Assembly: GCA_029339505.1 (NCBI GenBank)
Contig: JAQISU010000348.1
Location: 1,031,501 to 1,095,500, forward strand
DNA: 64,000 bases
Origin: Unio delphinus
Taxonomy: Eukaryota > Mollusca > Bivalvia > Unionida > Unionidae
Direction: 5' to 3'
The position numbers were made by a program, and so were the translations under genes. Position 1 is the first letter of the stretch. The number at the start of each line of letters is the position of its first letter. Shown here piece by piece: positions 42,511 through 56,066 of the stretch. The notes beneath the pieces are model-generated. The model ran no database searches, was not told the origin of the DNA, and saw nothing but the letters and a program-made list of their open reading frames with translations.

Positions 42511-44599
42511 TCATAAAGCACTACGAAATTATTTATTTCAACACGAATAACGCTTAATTTCATCACATACAAAATTGATTTTTTTTTCTTCTTTTCCACT
42601 CGCTTGCTCCCTCTATCCCGACCTTTACCATTCATGTCAAATTGTGTGCTATTCTTCGTAAAAACACTACCTGTAATTGTGATAAAAGTAATCGGTTCAT
42701 AACAGATGTATAGCTTCGTCGCAAAGCTAACTTTTTCCTAAAGATTTTTTCTTCTCGAAAGATAGCGCTAAGTCAGTGACATGAATGCTCATATATTAAA
42801 ATAATATTATAATAGACCTATTTTCATCCGACTTGTTGACACATGGTTCACAATTGGTTCCATATTAATAAGAAACACACACACAGCATTATGAACACCG
42901 TGTCCATAACTACAATATCGTGTCCACAATGTCGCGACGATGACAATCAATAATGCATTTAGTGTACTGTATATAAAACATGTTGGTAAAAACATCACCA
43001 ATAGAGGATATTTTCACCTTATTTAGCTTGTATGTCTTGTTTAAATGATTATTTAAGGATGTATCCATAACCCGGTCGGATGGTTCACAAGTATAGCAAT
43101 CCGCGTGTGTGTGTGTGTGTGTGTCAAATAGAAGCTCATAATAGATTGTGTATGTATGTGATACACTGAGTAAGTGATATTACAAATTACTGAATGCATG
43201 TAATACTAAATTCTTACCATTTCTTCCTCTTCAAACTCTTGATGATATTACGTAATCCATGTCTTGAAGATAAAACTGTATAAAGCTAATACATCACAAC
43301 AACAGTGAGCTAATAATCTTCTTTTGGTACAAAATATAGACCTACAATCTATTATGCCCAATACAATATAGAACTCTTGTATTTAAAGCTAGCTTTCAAA
43401 ACACAGGGAACTGAAATAAGGGCATTATAACTGGACAGTTAGCTTGCAGTCTAAAAGCAATTATGTTTGACACAGTGAAATTCACACTTGCTGATAACAA
43501 GGTGATGACAGATAAAGCAAACAGGCATCAGAATTTACAGATATTCTGACTTGGGGCCTGTCTATGGAGTATATGGGAATATGCTATGCTAATGTCCTTG
43601 TGGACATAGACCACAATTAATTTTACTATATGTTCTCTACATATATTTCTCAGTACTGACCTTTCCACAGTGTGACAATCAATACAAATCATATGTTAAT
43701 CTAAAATACCTCCAAAGATGACTTTACGGTGAAATTCTTGTCAAGGGTTGATCGGCATTTTTTTGAGCTGCTGCACTGTAAACAGGGCAGCATGTAAACA
43801 GAACACATATTTCACTTCCGGATCATCACTAAGGCCTAACTACACAGTGTGCACTGTCGCCAAAATACATACAGACAGCCACTCTCAGAGCTACTATTCT
43901 CAAGAATAAACAATTAACTTTAAATCCATACCAAAGATGCATCAATATAACTCTTCTATCACCACCAAAAGGAGAGAGGAAAAAATGTTCTAAAAATAGA
44001 CTAGAACTACATTCGTGGGTACTGAACTGGAAGTATTAATTGTGGTGTGATTCCTGACATTGTGTGTTAGTACAGGAAGCTTTTCTGGACATGGGGAACT
44101 GTAGAAGACAGGGAAATACCCTAGTGCAGTTGGTCTGAGTCTCTGGGAGACAAAGTAAAAGGAAGAACGGAGGCAGAAGTTAGATGGACTGGAGGGAGGG
44201 AACTGGAGTACCAATCCAGAGAAAGATAATTCAGATTCGGAGGAACACAGGACATTAGAAAAATCTATCACACTAAGTCAGATGATGATATAGGCCATCA
44301 CTTGATCGAGCGAAAGACAAGTGATTGGGTTTTAATTTGAATTTTATTTGAGAGACGAATTTTATTGAATATTAAATTGTTGTTTATTTAAATTTCACAT
44401 TTTGTGTATTCATTAATTTTATTGTCGGCACCACTGACTGGGGGCTTGGAGCTTTGCATCTCTCTATCACTACTTCAATTTCTGACAAAAACAAGCCAGG
44501 GTGGGCCTTCTGTAATAATAATAATAAATAAATAATTTAAATAATATTGGGAGCACCCCACCACATCCTAAATAACGGGAAACCTTCACAGAATTCTTA
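42511..44599. other. Intergenic, nothing recognised
   Basis: Contains a short (GT)n at 43107-43124 and otherwise ordinary AT-rich sequence. Confidence 0.5.
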
Positions 44600-45262
44600 G
44601 ATTTGTGTGATTACTTGTGTGATTACTGGAATTTGGTGCAATGGAAATATTCCTTAGCCTGAAATAATTATCCAATTACTAGGTGCAAACATCATGGATT
44701 GAAATGTTAGTGAGTTTCTGTGATGCCTTAGATCACCAGTAGTAAATGTCCCTGGAATACCATATATATATAGTCACTATCAAAAGCTAGTGGTGTACAT
44801 TAGTTGTGTGACTGCAGTAGCAGTATTTACCAGGAAGCATAAATTATACAAAGGAATAAATAAGATGGGACTTAGCAGATACAGTTTATATTGCCATGGT
44901 GTCAAACATGATGCAGTGTACTGACGAAATGTGCCTGGAAAACACAGATTGACTGGCCTAAGGTGGCATAGTTAAACTAGTTCCCCGTGTTAGGTTTTTT
45001 CTACGCTAAGAACTACACGCAAACCTAATGAAGATAAACCATGCAGATGTGCAATTGATAGATATTAATGTTTTATCTGTAGTCTTGCATTAATTAGTGC
45101 AAAATATAAGAATAGAACTGACATTTCTGGGTTTTTTTAATTTACAACTATAGTTTTATGTCAGTCTTTGGAAATTTGGGGAAAACTAATGACGTCTAGT
45201 GGGAATCGCAACAGGGTTTGACACTGCTCAGTCAAGTAAAGATCCCTGGCTTGTAACTATAT
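44600..45262 (-). mobile_element. Long tRNA-headed dispersed repeat, copy B
   Basis: Diverged copy of 41826-42510 with insertions and deletions. The tRNA-like head on the minus strand is more degenerate here (TTGACTGAGCAGTGTC and TTGCGATTCCCAC). Confidence 0.65.
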
Positions 45263-45274
45263 GTTGTATTACCA

Positions 45275-45600
45275 TACTTATAAGGATATACAGTCATAAT
45301 GCCATATTCCTAACAAGGATATAAAGTGTTATAATGTCATACTCCTAACAAGGATATACAGTGTATGTCATACTCTTAACAAGGATATACAGTGTATGTC
45401 ATACTCCTAACAAGGATATACAGTGTATGTCATACTCCTAACAAGGATATATAGTACATTATAACATATTATGCCACTTTGCCATACTCCTAACAAGGAT
45501 ATTTGTCATAGTGCCATCCTCCTAACAAGGATGTGTCACAACTCTGTACTCCTAAAAAAGATTGTGTCATAATGCCATACTCCTAACAAGGATATATCTT
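45275..45600. repeat. 31-bp minisatellite, block B
   Basis: Same unit as 31730-32075 (GGATATACAGTGTATGTCAT then ACTCCTAACAA). The middle copies are nearly identical to those of block A. Confidence 0.9.
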
Positions 45601-45900
45601 ACACTGCCATAGTTACAATACATTGAGGTTAAAATATAACTTTTCCCAGGTATCCTCAAAGTCTGATACCAAATTTGGTGATAATATGTTATTTATATAA
45701 TACCTGATATCAACTATAGTGTTGGTGCATTCTTTTCAATATAAGGCCTGATATCAATGTTGGTGTTAATGTTATTTTTATTAAGCCAGATATCAACTTT
45801 GGTGGTAATGCATATTTTATATAAAGCCTGATGTGAATTTGGGTATTAATGCATCATTTCGGAAAAGGAATAGTTGCAAGCAATTTCGACAGCAGTAATA

Positions 45901-46076
45901 CAGTAAAACCTGTCTTGAAAGACAACTGCTATGTGAGACCACCTGTCTTAAGAGACCACACTCTCAATGCACAAATTTATTTATTAAATAGCATTGTTAC
46001 CTGCTATGAGAGACCACCCATCTTGAGAAACCATACTTTTTTTTGCCAAAGGTGGTCTTCAAGACAGGTTCTACTG
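45901..46076. mobile_element. pogo/Tigger-like MITE, 176 bp
   Basis: Inverted ends CAGTAAAACCTGTCTTGAAA and (reverse complement) CAGTAGAACCTGTCTTGAAG, with GACCACC motifs repeated inside. TA precedes the left end. CAGTRRAACC ends with a TA target are typical of the pogo group of Tc1/mariner elements. Confidence 0.8.
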
Positions 46077-47280
46077 CATTCACATCTTTGATGGTGCTTG
46101 TAACACTTGACAAGATGAACACCTTTCTTGTCTTGGAACTCTACATAAAAAATTATCTAAATGTAAGCACAAATGTTTTGCGGTGGTCAGTTCTTAGGCA
46201 GCAAAAAACCTGTAGGTACTAAATGAAAGAAATTTTGATCAAAATTTGATAAAACCAGCCAACAAAAATAAAATTATGTCAATTAAAGAGACTATGCTGT
46301 TTATATTTTATGGAATGTAAAGCAAAAGCAGTTGGAGTCATTAAGTTGTAGCAGTCATGGAGTTGCATGTTGTATTCTTATTTATTTTATTAATTGAAAT
46401 CTGTCAATACAAAATGTGAACAAAAATGTATACATTGTGTACTGTTTACATGTTTAGGTTCTCATAAACAGTAACAAAGAAAAAGTGAAGATAAACATGC
46501 TTTGAAAAATGTAACAAATAATTAATTTCCCTAGAAAAACATGAAAAATAGAACTTATGGTTTTAAGAATCATAAAATAATTCAAGAATTAGAAATTAGA
46601 AGTCCTAGTAATAAAATATTCTAATGACTTTGAGTTTGAGTCCTGAGAAAATCCAAAATGAAAGAGGCTGACATGCTGTAGCCTGTATAGAACTTAAGTG
46701 TCAACAGTTCTTTGTTAAATTTCAATAAATGTCTTTGTCCAAGAATTATTTCAGAGAACAGGTATTTCCTGGGTAAAATAATCTCTTAAAATCCAAATAA
46801 TTTGATGAAAAATTAAAATAAAATTCAAAATCTAGTAACAGCAGAAGAAAACACTTGACGTCGAAGTGTTTAATAGCCCAACTAAAATATATCTCTCTAA
46901 AAAATCACTTTTAAACCTGGCTAGTGCATAAAACAGATGCCTGGACAAGGGTCAACTTACAGGTAAAGCCAGAACTTTGCAATTTACATCTAAAGTCACA
47001 TACTCCAGTACAGCCTTGGTTTCACTCTATATGAAATCCCACACTAAGAATGAAAACAAAATTGTTTTAAAAAGTTGCTTAATCAAATCAATTATTTAGG
47101 TGAGGAATTAGATCAACTTGGATACAACATTCCTAATTTTTGGTTTTTGAAAAACTTAAATGAATTTCTGGAAAATATCATCTCAAGTAAATAAAATTAC
47201 ATTCCAATAGTATGTAATGGAATTTTTTAAAATTTAAACTAACAATCAAACAAATTCAATTAAATCAAACATAAATTAAA
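46077..47280. other. Intergenic, nothing recognised
   Basis: 1.2 kb of AT-rich DNA without coding or repeat structure that I can support. Confidence 0.5.
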
Positions 47281-47284
47281 TTGT

Positions 47285-47598
47285 GTGTGGTATGTGTGTG
47301 TGAGATTCAGATTTTTAACGTAGCTTGAACAATTTTTCAGGCATATCGCAATGTTTCTGCAGTGTGGTAGTTTATAGTGATATCTAGCACTGGGGCATCA
47401 TGCTGCAGACATATAGCATGATGTCCCACCCGGTCACACTGCTGACCAGTCCTAACACTAACCTTCTTAATGCTGAGTGCCAAGCGAGACAGCTGTTAGT
47501 AACATTTTTATAGGTCTTTGGTAAGACTCAGCTGGAGTTCAAATCCATGACCTTTAGCATCTGAGGAATATGCTCTAACCACTAGATCACCAAAAAGG
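47285..47598 (-). mobile_element. tRNA-headed SINE, copy 1
   Basis: The minus strand opens GGTGATCTAGTGGTTAGAGC (A box) and ATGGATTTGAACTCC (B box). The body has GCTTGGCACTCAGCATTAAG and GTTAGGACTGGTCAGCAGTG, and it ends near a (CA)n stretch. Same family as 48396-48722 and 29622-29798. Confidence 0.85.
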
Positions 47599-48045
47599 TC
47601 ACATACATATTGTTTGACGTTAGACAAATGAATGGATGCAAAATAGATGGGTGAAGTATATATCGATAGTATTTTGTTCTTTACTTTTCCTCCAATATCC
47701 ATTGAAACATTAGTATTATTTGATTCAGAATCAGCATTTTCAAATGAAAACAAAACCTGAATATATAGTAAAAAAATATTTTTTAAAAACTAGCCTAGGG
47801 CTCTGGAGTACATGTAATTATTAAGAAATAAAAGAAATTAAAAGAACCTTAAGTAAAACTTGTAGCAATAATTAAGAGATGTACTGATGAATCTTTCCTG
47901 CATGTTTATTATGTGTCATTTCCATTATAACATTCTAAAAGTTATCAACAAATTTGAAGAGAAAATCAGAAGTCTTGTTTAAAATTCAAAAGACCTTGAA
48001 ATGTCAAGTTTTGCTTTTGAAATGTTGCTGATTCCGGTAACCCCT

Positions 48046-48172
48046 ATAGTTCCTTAACGGTTACATTCAGATTTATTTAACGGTTACATTCAGATTTTAT
48101 TTAACGGTTACATTCAGATTTTATTTAACGGTTACATTCAGATTTTATTTAACGGTTACATTCAGATTTATT
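48046..48172. repeat. 24-bp tandem repeat
   Basis: Five near-perfect units, TTTAACGGTTACATTCAGAT plus a T-rich spacer. Confidence 0.93.
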
Positions 48173-48184
48173 GTTCCTGTTCTA

Positions 48185-49315
48185 ATAAGCCCATTAACTG
48201 ATGCAAACAGGTTATCTACATATATTATCAGAAAAAACTAAATTCCATATACAACAAGCCTTATCTACCCATATTATCAGCCAAAACTTAATACCATATA
48301 CATGTACAACAAGCCTTATATAACCATATTATCAGACCAAACATAATATCATATACAACAAGCCTTATCTACCCATATTATCAGAACAAACTTATGTGTG
48401 TGGCTATGTTTGTGTGATTTGGCTTTTTAATGTAGACTGAACAATTTTCAAGTCATATCAAAACGATGTCTGCAGTGTGGCATTTTAAAGCATTGCCTGG
48501 GGCATCATGCCACAGACATGTAGCATGATGTCAGACCCAGTCATACTATCCTGAGACCTAGCTGACCAGCCCTAATACTAACCTCTTAATGCTGAGTGCC
48601 AAGTGAGGCAGCTACAACTACCATTTTTGTAAGTCTTTGAAATGACTAAGCTGAGATTCAAACTCATTATCTCCTGCATCTGAGGTGGAAGCTCTAGCCA
48701 TTTGGGCCACCAGATTGGTCGTCCCAAACTTAACACCATATGCAGCAAGCCTATCTACCCATATTATGAGCTGACATTTAAAACCACATGCAGCAAGCAT
48801 TATATACCCATATTGTCAACCCAAGTTTGAAACCATATACAGCAAGCCTTATCTTCCCAAATTATCAGCAAAACCTTAATACCATACACAGCAAGCAGCC
48901 TTATCTACCCATATTATCAGCAAAACCTTAATACCATATGCAGCAAGCAACCTTATCTACCCATATTAACAGTCCAAGCTTAATACTATATACAGCAAGC
49001 CTTATCTACCCATACTATCAGCCCAAACTTAATATCATATGCAGCAAACAGCATAATCTACCCATATTATCAACCCAAACTTAATACCATATACAGTAAG
49101 CCTTATATACCCATATTATCAGCCCAAGCTTAATACCATATACAGCAAGCCTTATCTACCCATACTTTCAGCAAAACTTAATACCATATACAGTAAGCCT
49201 TATATACCCATATTATCAGCCCAAGCTTAATACCATATACAGCAAGCCTTATATACCCATCTTATCAGCAAAACTTAATACCATATACAGCAAGCCTTAT
49301 ACATGTATCTTATCC
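48185..49315. repeat. 49-bp satellite, interrupted by a SINE
   Basis: Units contain AGCCTTATCTACCCATATTA, TCAGCCCAAACTTAA and TACCATATACAGCA. About 4 units lie left of the SINE at 48396-48722 and about 13 lie to its right. Confidence 0.9.
48396..48722 (-). mobile_element. tRNA-headed SINE, copy 2, inside the satellite
   Basis: Head GGTGGCCCAAATGGCTAGAG and GAGTTTGAATCTC on the minus strand, and body as in copy 1. CAAACTTA occurs just before and just after it, consistent with an 8-bp target duplication within a satellite unit. Confidence 0.85.
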
Positions 49316-49927
49316 ACACATGCATACTGTCAATTACCATGTAAACTCTCATATGCAAGTGGAACTGCAAATAACACAGACCCTGATCCGCCAACACAAA
49401 ATGTGCTTGAAGATCAGGCTCTGATTTTTGTTCTACTGAGAAATCCTAACACACTACACAGACCCATATCTGCTGGCACATTATACAATGACAGATTAAG
49501 GTCTGTGCAGATTGCATTAAGACTTGTATGTGAGTAGATACAGTAATCATATTACAGAGATAGATATTACCTTTGGATTTAGTGTTTTATTCTCTGTAGG
49601 TAACATGCAAATCATATTATGTAAATGTCTGTTTACTGTACATCACAAAAGTACACAGTCTGCTTCATAGATTTATATAAAACCTAACAACAGACAGTCT
49701 TGAAGACATATTGATAGAGATTTTCCTAAAAATGTCATACCTATTCAGTTAGTAATTATTATATTAATATTTTTAAAATCAAATGCTTTATCTAAGAAGC
49801 TGTGCATTGACTGCTTGGTTGTGAAACGATACAAATCATAATACAAGAGAGGTAATATAATAAATACCATGGTATGTATCATATAGTTAACAGGTTATAC
49901 AGTACATATATTGATACATAAGCAACA

Positions 49928-49931
<4 letters not shown>

Positions 49932-49993
<62 letters not shown>

Positions 49994-51975
49994 CTTTATT
50001 TAGAGAAGGTAACTCAATTAGTTACAGAACTAATCTACCTTGAGGCCTTCTATCTGTTATGTACAATACCGGTATATACATACAACATGATGTGAAGAGT
50101 CTGGCTTGACACTAAATAATTAAGGAATGTTAAAATTCAAAGTACATGTATCAAGCCTGAAACACATGCACAGGCATCTGTAAAAACAAACAAAAATCGG
50201 CTTTTCTATATACTTTATACATCAATTTTGGCTTTTCTAAGAAATATTCTTTCCTTTGTTAAAACCCTTATATTATTCATTGCATCCTGAAAATTGTCTA
50301 TACATTGATCTAGAATTAAATGGCAAGCCCTCTTTTGGAGCCTTATAAGTATTGTTATGTTTGAATTAGAGGTATTACCCCAAATTACGTTACAGTAGTC
50401 CAGATATGGCTGAATATAACTTTTATAAAAGATGACCCTATACTGAAGAGGAATGTATGTTTTGATTTTCCTCAGTAGCCAAAGATAAGAATTAACCTTT
50501 TTTGAAATGTGTTTAATGTGAATAGACCAAGTAAGATTGTTATCTACGAATACACCAAGAATTCTATCTTGAGAGGTCATATTACGGCTCATATTGTCAA
50601 ATAAAACATCGAGTTTGTTGCTATCTAGTCTGTCATTTTTGTTGTGTTATAACTACTAGGACTTTTGTTTTCTCAGTATTTATGATCGTACTGTTTTCCT
50701 TGCACCATACTTGAAGTCTGTTGAGAGCATCTTGTAAGTTATTTTCAAGTACCGTTTTGGTTTTACCAATCTCAGACAGTGTAGTATCATCTGCATAGAG
50801 GTCAGTGGAAGAAATTGAAGTTCCAATCTTAAGAGGTAAATCGTTGATAAATAGAATGAATAACAGGTCCAAGGATAGAGCCTTGTGGTACTCCACAATT
50901 AATACTTTTACTTTGAGAAAGTTGACCATTTAAAGATACTTTTTGCATTCTATTGGTTAAGTAAGAAGTAAACCAGTTTTGGCAGTTTTCACTGCATTGA
51001 TCAATCTTTAGTTTTTCAAGTAAAATTTCATGGTCTACAAGATTAAAAGCTTTACAAAAATCAACCATAATAGTGCCTACCATTTCTCCTCGATGTAATG
51101 CTTTCAGCCATTTATCAATCAAAGATACAAGTGCAGTTTCACAGGAGTGATTCTGGCGAAAGCCAGACTGATTATCATGAATAAGATCATAAGTGTTCAA
51201 ATAGTTGAGAACAGAATCATGTACATGCTTTTCTAGTAATCTGGAGAGACATGGAAGAATAGAGATGGGTCTGTAGTTATTTACATCATCTTTTGTACCT
51301 GCTTTATGCAAGGGTATAACCTTGGCAATTTTCCATGTTTTTGGAAATTTATTAGATCTAATACTTTCATTACAAATAAAAGCTATACTCTCTACAGTCC
51401 TGTAGCTTTACAAACATCCATTTTTATAATATATTTCAAAACAAATTCTGGACTCATTTCAGGAATTTCAAACTTTATATTGTTTGGTAGTTTTTTTAGC
51501 ACAAAAATGTTTGAGTTCCAGATGATCAGATTAAGATCTGGGTTCTTTAAGTTTTTCAGCAATTTGAACAAAACAAGTTAAAAATATCTGAGATGTCCTT
51601 TGGATTATCAGTATAAATGCCGTCATGATTGAGGGATAAAATTTCAGCTTTATGCTTACATTTGCCTGCACCAAACCCTGTAAACACTTACCAGATAACT
51701 TTCGGGTTATTTTGGTTTTCATCCAGCACTTTTTTGTAGTACGCTTGTTTGGCTTGATGCATCATTTTAAGAACTTTATTCCTCCAAACTCTATATTCAG
51801 TTTGATTTCCTACTGATTTTAGTTGGTCTCTTTGCTTTATTGCTTCTAAAATGTCTAGGGTGATCCAGCCTTTCTGATGGTCTTTCTTTATCCTGTGCGT
51901 TTTTAAAGGGACATGCATGTTCACTATACTGATGAACAGATCTGTCCAAGTATCTAAAATATAATCAATATCCTC
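49932..51975 (-). mobile_element. LINE, 3' half (reverse transcriptase and tail)
   Basis: 3' part of a non-LTR retrotransposon. In order on the minus strand: WITLDILEAIKQRDQLK (about 51860), a decayed stretch, then YRPISILPCLSRLLEKH, VDFCKAFNLVDHEILLEKL, GVPQGSILGPV (51311-50829) and LYADDTTL (50929-50633). Next is ILGVFVDNNLTWSIHI and a C-terminal region with YIQPYLDYCNVIWG (50592-50215). The tail ends CTAAATAAAGTA then (TTA)n at 49990-49932. Frameshifts interrupt it. The endonuclease half is at 56819-57850. Confidence 0.88.
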
Positions 51976-53127
51976 TGTAACAAGATAACCGGGACGGACC
52001 ACTTCGGATTAACAACAAAACACGCTTTGATGATACAGATATAAAAATTATGATTTAATGTGGCGATAAATGTATATAAACAAAACAATGAAATGCGTGC
52101 GTATTGTAATCCAAATATTGGATTTAATTATACATAATTACGCACAGACTAGAAGATGCAAACGACTCGTATAATGATACAAATAAATGATACAATGGTA
52201 CAAAACAATGATACGAATCAATGATACAAAAAAACTGATACAAAACCCCAGCGAAAAAAATTATACAAAAAAAAACATGAATACAGTTTACTCACGTAGT
52301 AAACAATGCAGGATTACTCATATAGTAAAAATGTATACGCTCAAGTAGCGGAACTATATTTGAAAAATAATAACAGGACAGATAACTTATCTTTCCAGTC
52401 TCAAACCATATACTGGGTTCCGCAAACCCACATTAGCCAACGGCTAACAATTTACGAATAAATATATATAATCAACTATTAGTATACAGCTCCACAGCTG
52501 GTACAATAGAACTTCACAGTTTCTACAGACTCCGGACCCTCGGAATACTACGAAACATTAGACCCTCCAGACACTCTGGTCATTTAGACAGCTCCACAGC
52601 TGAGTCACCCTTGTCACCCTTGACATTAGACACTCTGGACGCTAGACATTAGACACTCCGGCACATTAAACAGCTCTGGACACACCAGTGCATTTAATCA
52701 CAGCTCCCGACGTTTGACAGCTCCGGGCACCCCGGACGTTTAACACCCTCGTACAAATAGCTGAAAAGATACCCGACACTGTGTACTAACCTTGATACAG
52801 ACATAACGTAATGACGTTATACACGGTAAATTATCAAGACTATTATTATCATAATGACAAAATGACAGGTTCTATAGTACACCTTCCCTGTTTGATAATG
52901 CTGAATAGTAAACAATTATATTTTAACAAAATATAGCTTTACTTTACCAATTTAAATGCCTCGCGAACAAGAGTAGAAAATGCACGCATTATGCTGTGTA
53001 AAACTATATAACAAACATGCAAAGGTAAATATAGTGATAAAAAAAGCTATCACTCAGTATCAAAAATGTACTTACCCCTACAGCTAAAGTTGTGCAATCC
53101 TCCCTCCCTCGGATCTATAACCCTATA

Positions 53128-53601
53128 GGAAACACGGTACTAATTCAACTCCAATGGTAAACATATGGAAACACTGTCATATTCAAAATTCAATAACTTA
53201 ACATTTCTGGGTGCTGATGGTCAGACCTATATTTTTCCATGCACAACTAACCTTGATGTAAGTTTTTAAATGTAGAAAAACATAGGACCCGCGGCATGTT
53301 GTTGACATAAATTGGCAGGAAGCACATGTTATTGATTCTGCATCAAATGAATCAGGTGCTACTTTCATTATTGAGTACTAATAGGTGAAGCATCTAAATT
53401 TACTTCAATTGCATCAATAGAATTTTGTCTATATTTTTTTAAAATTACAGATAGGATAAGCTCTCAAAAAATATTTTTACTAAAATTTTAATTTTCATTA
53501 TTAACCAATTATGGACCACCAAAGCTGTATATACTCTATTATTTCTTCACCCATTTTTAGACTGGTTCACAGCTCTTCCGTATAATTAGTACCGTGTGTC
53601 C
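53128..53601. repeat. 474-bp repeat, left copy
   Basis: MITE-like unit with 18-20 bp imperfect inverted ends and no coding frame. Confidence 0.9.
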
Positions 53602-54130
53602 TATAACCAGATTTTAATTTTTTTGAAAAAGTTGCATTTTACTCATTGATATTACAGTATAATTGTAAGAAAGACCTGGCCATGCTGGTGCATGAATAAT
53701 AGTGCAATTGCATTTTATGTGATACTACTGTACATAGCAAAATTGCATCCGCATTACATGTTGAAGTGTTGTATTGTACTTATTAGTGCATTATTCTTGT
53801 TATTAAAAAAATTAGATTCCGGCTTTGTATCTTCATGTTATCTTTCTATAGCATGCATGCTACACAAAATAAACACAAACATGCTGACATCAGCAAGTAT
53901 GACATCATAGGGTATCAAATTACATGACACCTAGTTTTCCATCTCTCACTGGCTATAAGACAAATTTTAAATGTTTTAAATTTCAAAATTTCATTTCTTT
54001 TCTTGCTGACATTCACAGAAATAAGATACAGCGCATCCCTGATTCCTATCATTCACACCAAACCAATAAGTGTGCCACATGACAGGTCACAATGATAAGA
54101 GGTCATTGTCCTTCTGTGACTTTGACTCAC

Positions 54131-54227
54131 CCAATGAGGCCTCCAGAGATGCTGACATTCTAAAACTATTTAAACTATCAACACAGGTGATTCATCACCC
54201 CCAAATCTTAATAAAAAGGTATAAAAG
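54131..54227 (+). promoter_or_regulatory. CCAAT and TATA boxes of the composite element's gene
   Basis: CCAAT at 54131-54135 and TATAAAAG at 54220-54227, about 80 bases before the ATG at 54301. This is a textbook RNA polymerase II core promoter arrangement, though unconfirmed. Confidence 0.6.
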
Positions 54228-54300
54228 CCAAAGGAAAGTTCCATAAGTATTATAATACTGAAGAATTAAATAACTGAGTGATACTTTTTAGCATAAAACT

Positions 54301-55584
54301 ATGGGAAAGGATAAGAAAGCAAAGAATAGACAAAGTCATTTCTTCAAGCCTGGTAATGTTCCCCACAACAAGGGGAAAAAATGTACATCAACCCAAAAGA
54401 CAAAGCCACTTGAGGTCTATTACATAAGGACAACAAGAGACAAATTTGAAAAAGCTATAAAAAGTTCATATAATGCTGACATTGAAGATGACGATGAAAA
54501 GCCCATATACAAACTGCTGCGACCCAAGCCAAGAAGTAAGCTGGAGGTGGAGCAATATGTGGAAAACATTGCGATGCCAGGGTAAGTCCATGTTTCTATT
54601 CAATATTCAGACACTTATATAACTTATCACTGCATAAACTTCTTGGTAAATTTAAGTAATAGAATTGAATTGCATATTAAAGTTGTCTAATGCATAAAAC
54701 TATACCAATATTTACCCCAAACTCATAATAAGTTTAGAAAAAGTCTCAAAATCATTATGATGGCTACTTTCCACTACAGGTAGTCTTAAATTACTTACTT
54801 TTCAATATAAAGCTCAATAAAGTACATACATTATTTAAAAAAAGAGAAATAAATCAAACCTTCAGTCACTCAATTCTAGTCAAAGGGGAGGTAATATACA
54901 TTGATTTGGCATACCAAGTAGCAAGCTCTAATTTACAGCTAAATGATTCTGTACTATCACTTGATAGTATGTGCAGAGCAATGTTGCATTTATAAATAGA
55001 TTTTGTTTCAAATCTGAAACTACATTTCTAACATGAAACTTGTTTTATCTATTTAAATCAACAGGTCTGATGAGAAAAACACATATCGATTGGTTCATGC
55101 AGAAAAAAATGCTGAGATGTGGAATACTGTTTTTCAAGAGCACCAGTGCCTACACCCTGAATGTCAGGGGTTTCTGTCATGGGACTTGAAACATGAAGAG
55201 AAAAGAGGTCTGGTGTGGCGAGAGAGAGCAATATGTTCATCATGCCGTTACACTTAAAGAATGTTTGAACTGTATCAAGAAATGCCAAGGAAAGATTGTG
55301 GAAGAAAACCTGACTGTGTAAATAATGCGATACAGATAGGACTTTCAGAGACTTCTGTTGGAAATGAAGGGTTTAGAACTATTCTTTTAAGTGCGAATGT
55401 CCCTGCTCCCTCAACAAAAGGGATGCAGAAAAGTTCCAATACTGTTTGTCAGAAAATTGAATGCAGCAACATGAGAGACATGGCAAAACATAGGAAATAT
55501 GTGAAGGAGTTTAATTCTATGACAGGAAAAAAGACAAATATAATTGATCTTCAATGTGACTCAACATATAAAATTGAAGGATAA
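54301..55584 (+). pseudogene. Mutator-like transposase-family gene, two exons, one stop
   Basis: Exon 1 (54301-54581) has a basic start, SHFFKPGNVPHNKGKKC, and ends in GG|GTAAGT (phase 2). Exon 2 opens at 55065 after AACAG and keeps the frame. It carries QCLHPECQGFLSWDLKHEEK and GLVWRERAICSSCRY, then an in-frame TAA at 55255-55257, and continues KDCGRKPDCVNNAIQIGLS, LLSANVPAPSTKGMQ to a stop at 55584. C..C pairs, GLxWRERA and the GRK..N..IQIGL..T...N.PAP order match, from memory, the invertebrate Mutator-like transposase domain family. The rest of the usual protein is absent or degraded (55590-55950). Confidence 0.6.
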
Positions 55585-56066
55585 AACACAACTTACCAAA
55601 GAATATAACCTTTAAGAGAAACTTCCATGGCAGGGTTCATAGTGCTGTCCATAACTGCAACCATGGACCTGGAGAATCTCTGGTTAAGCTGTGTCAATCT
55701 ATCGGTTGTCCGATTTCAGCTTGCAGTTCTGTGGCACAACATCTGAAAAGCAAGCAAGATATATATATAGGAGAAATAAAATACATACAGCAAGTACAGC
55801 ATATAAGAGAAAAAAATCAGAGAAAAGGGCATTTCTTTACAAGCTTTATGAGAAACATCAAGAAGAAAAGAATTAATGCCCCCATCCAGTTTATACAACC
55901 CTTCCCATCTGTGTTTTGTATAGATTTTTTCCCCCAAATCACATGCAAATCATGAAAGAAAGACTCCATTATGATTGTCATATCTAAAAACCATTAAAAT
56001 CATACCCTGGATGCACGTGGTAACCATAGAAACATCAGGCTCATGTTGTGGTATAGGCCCTGTATA

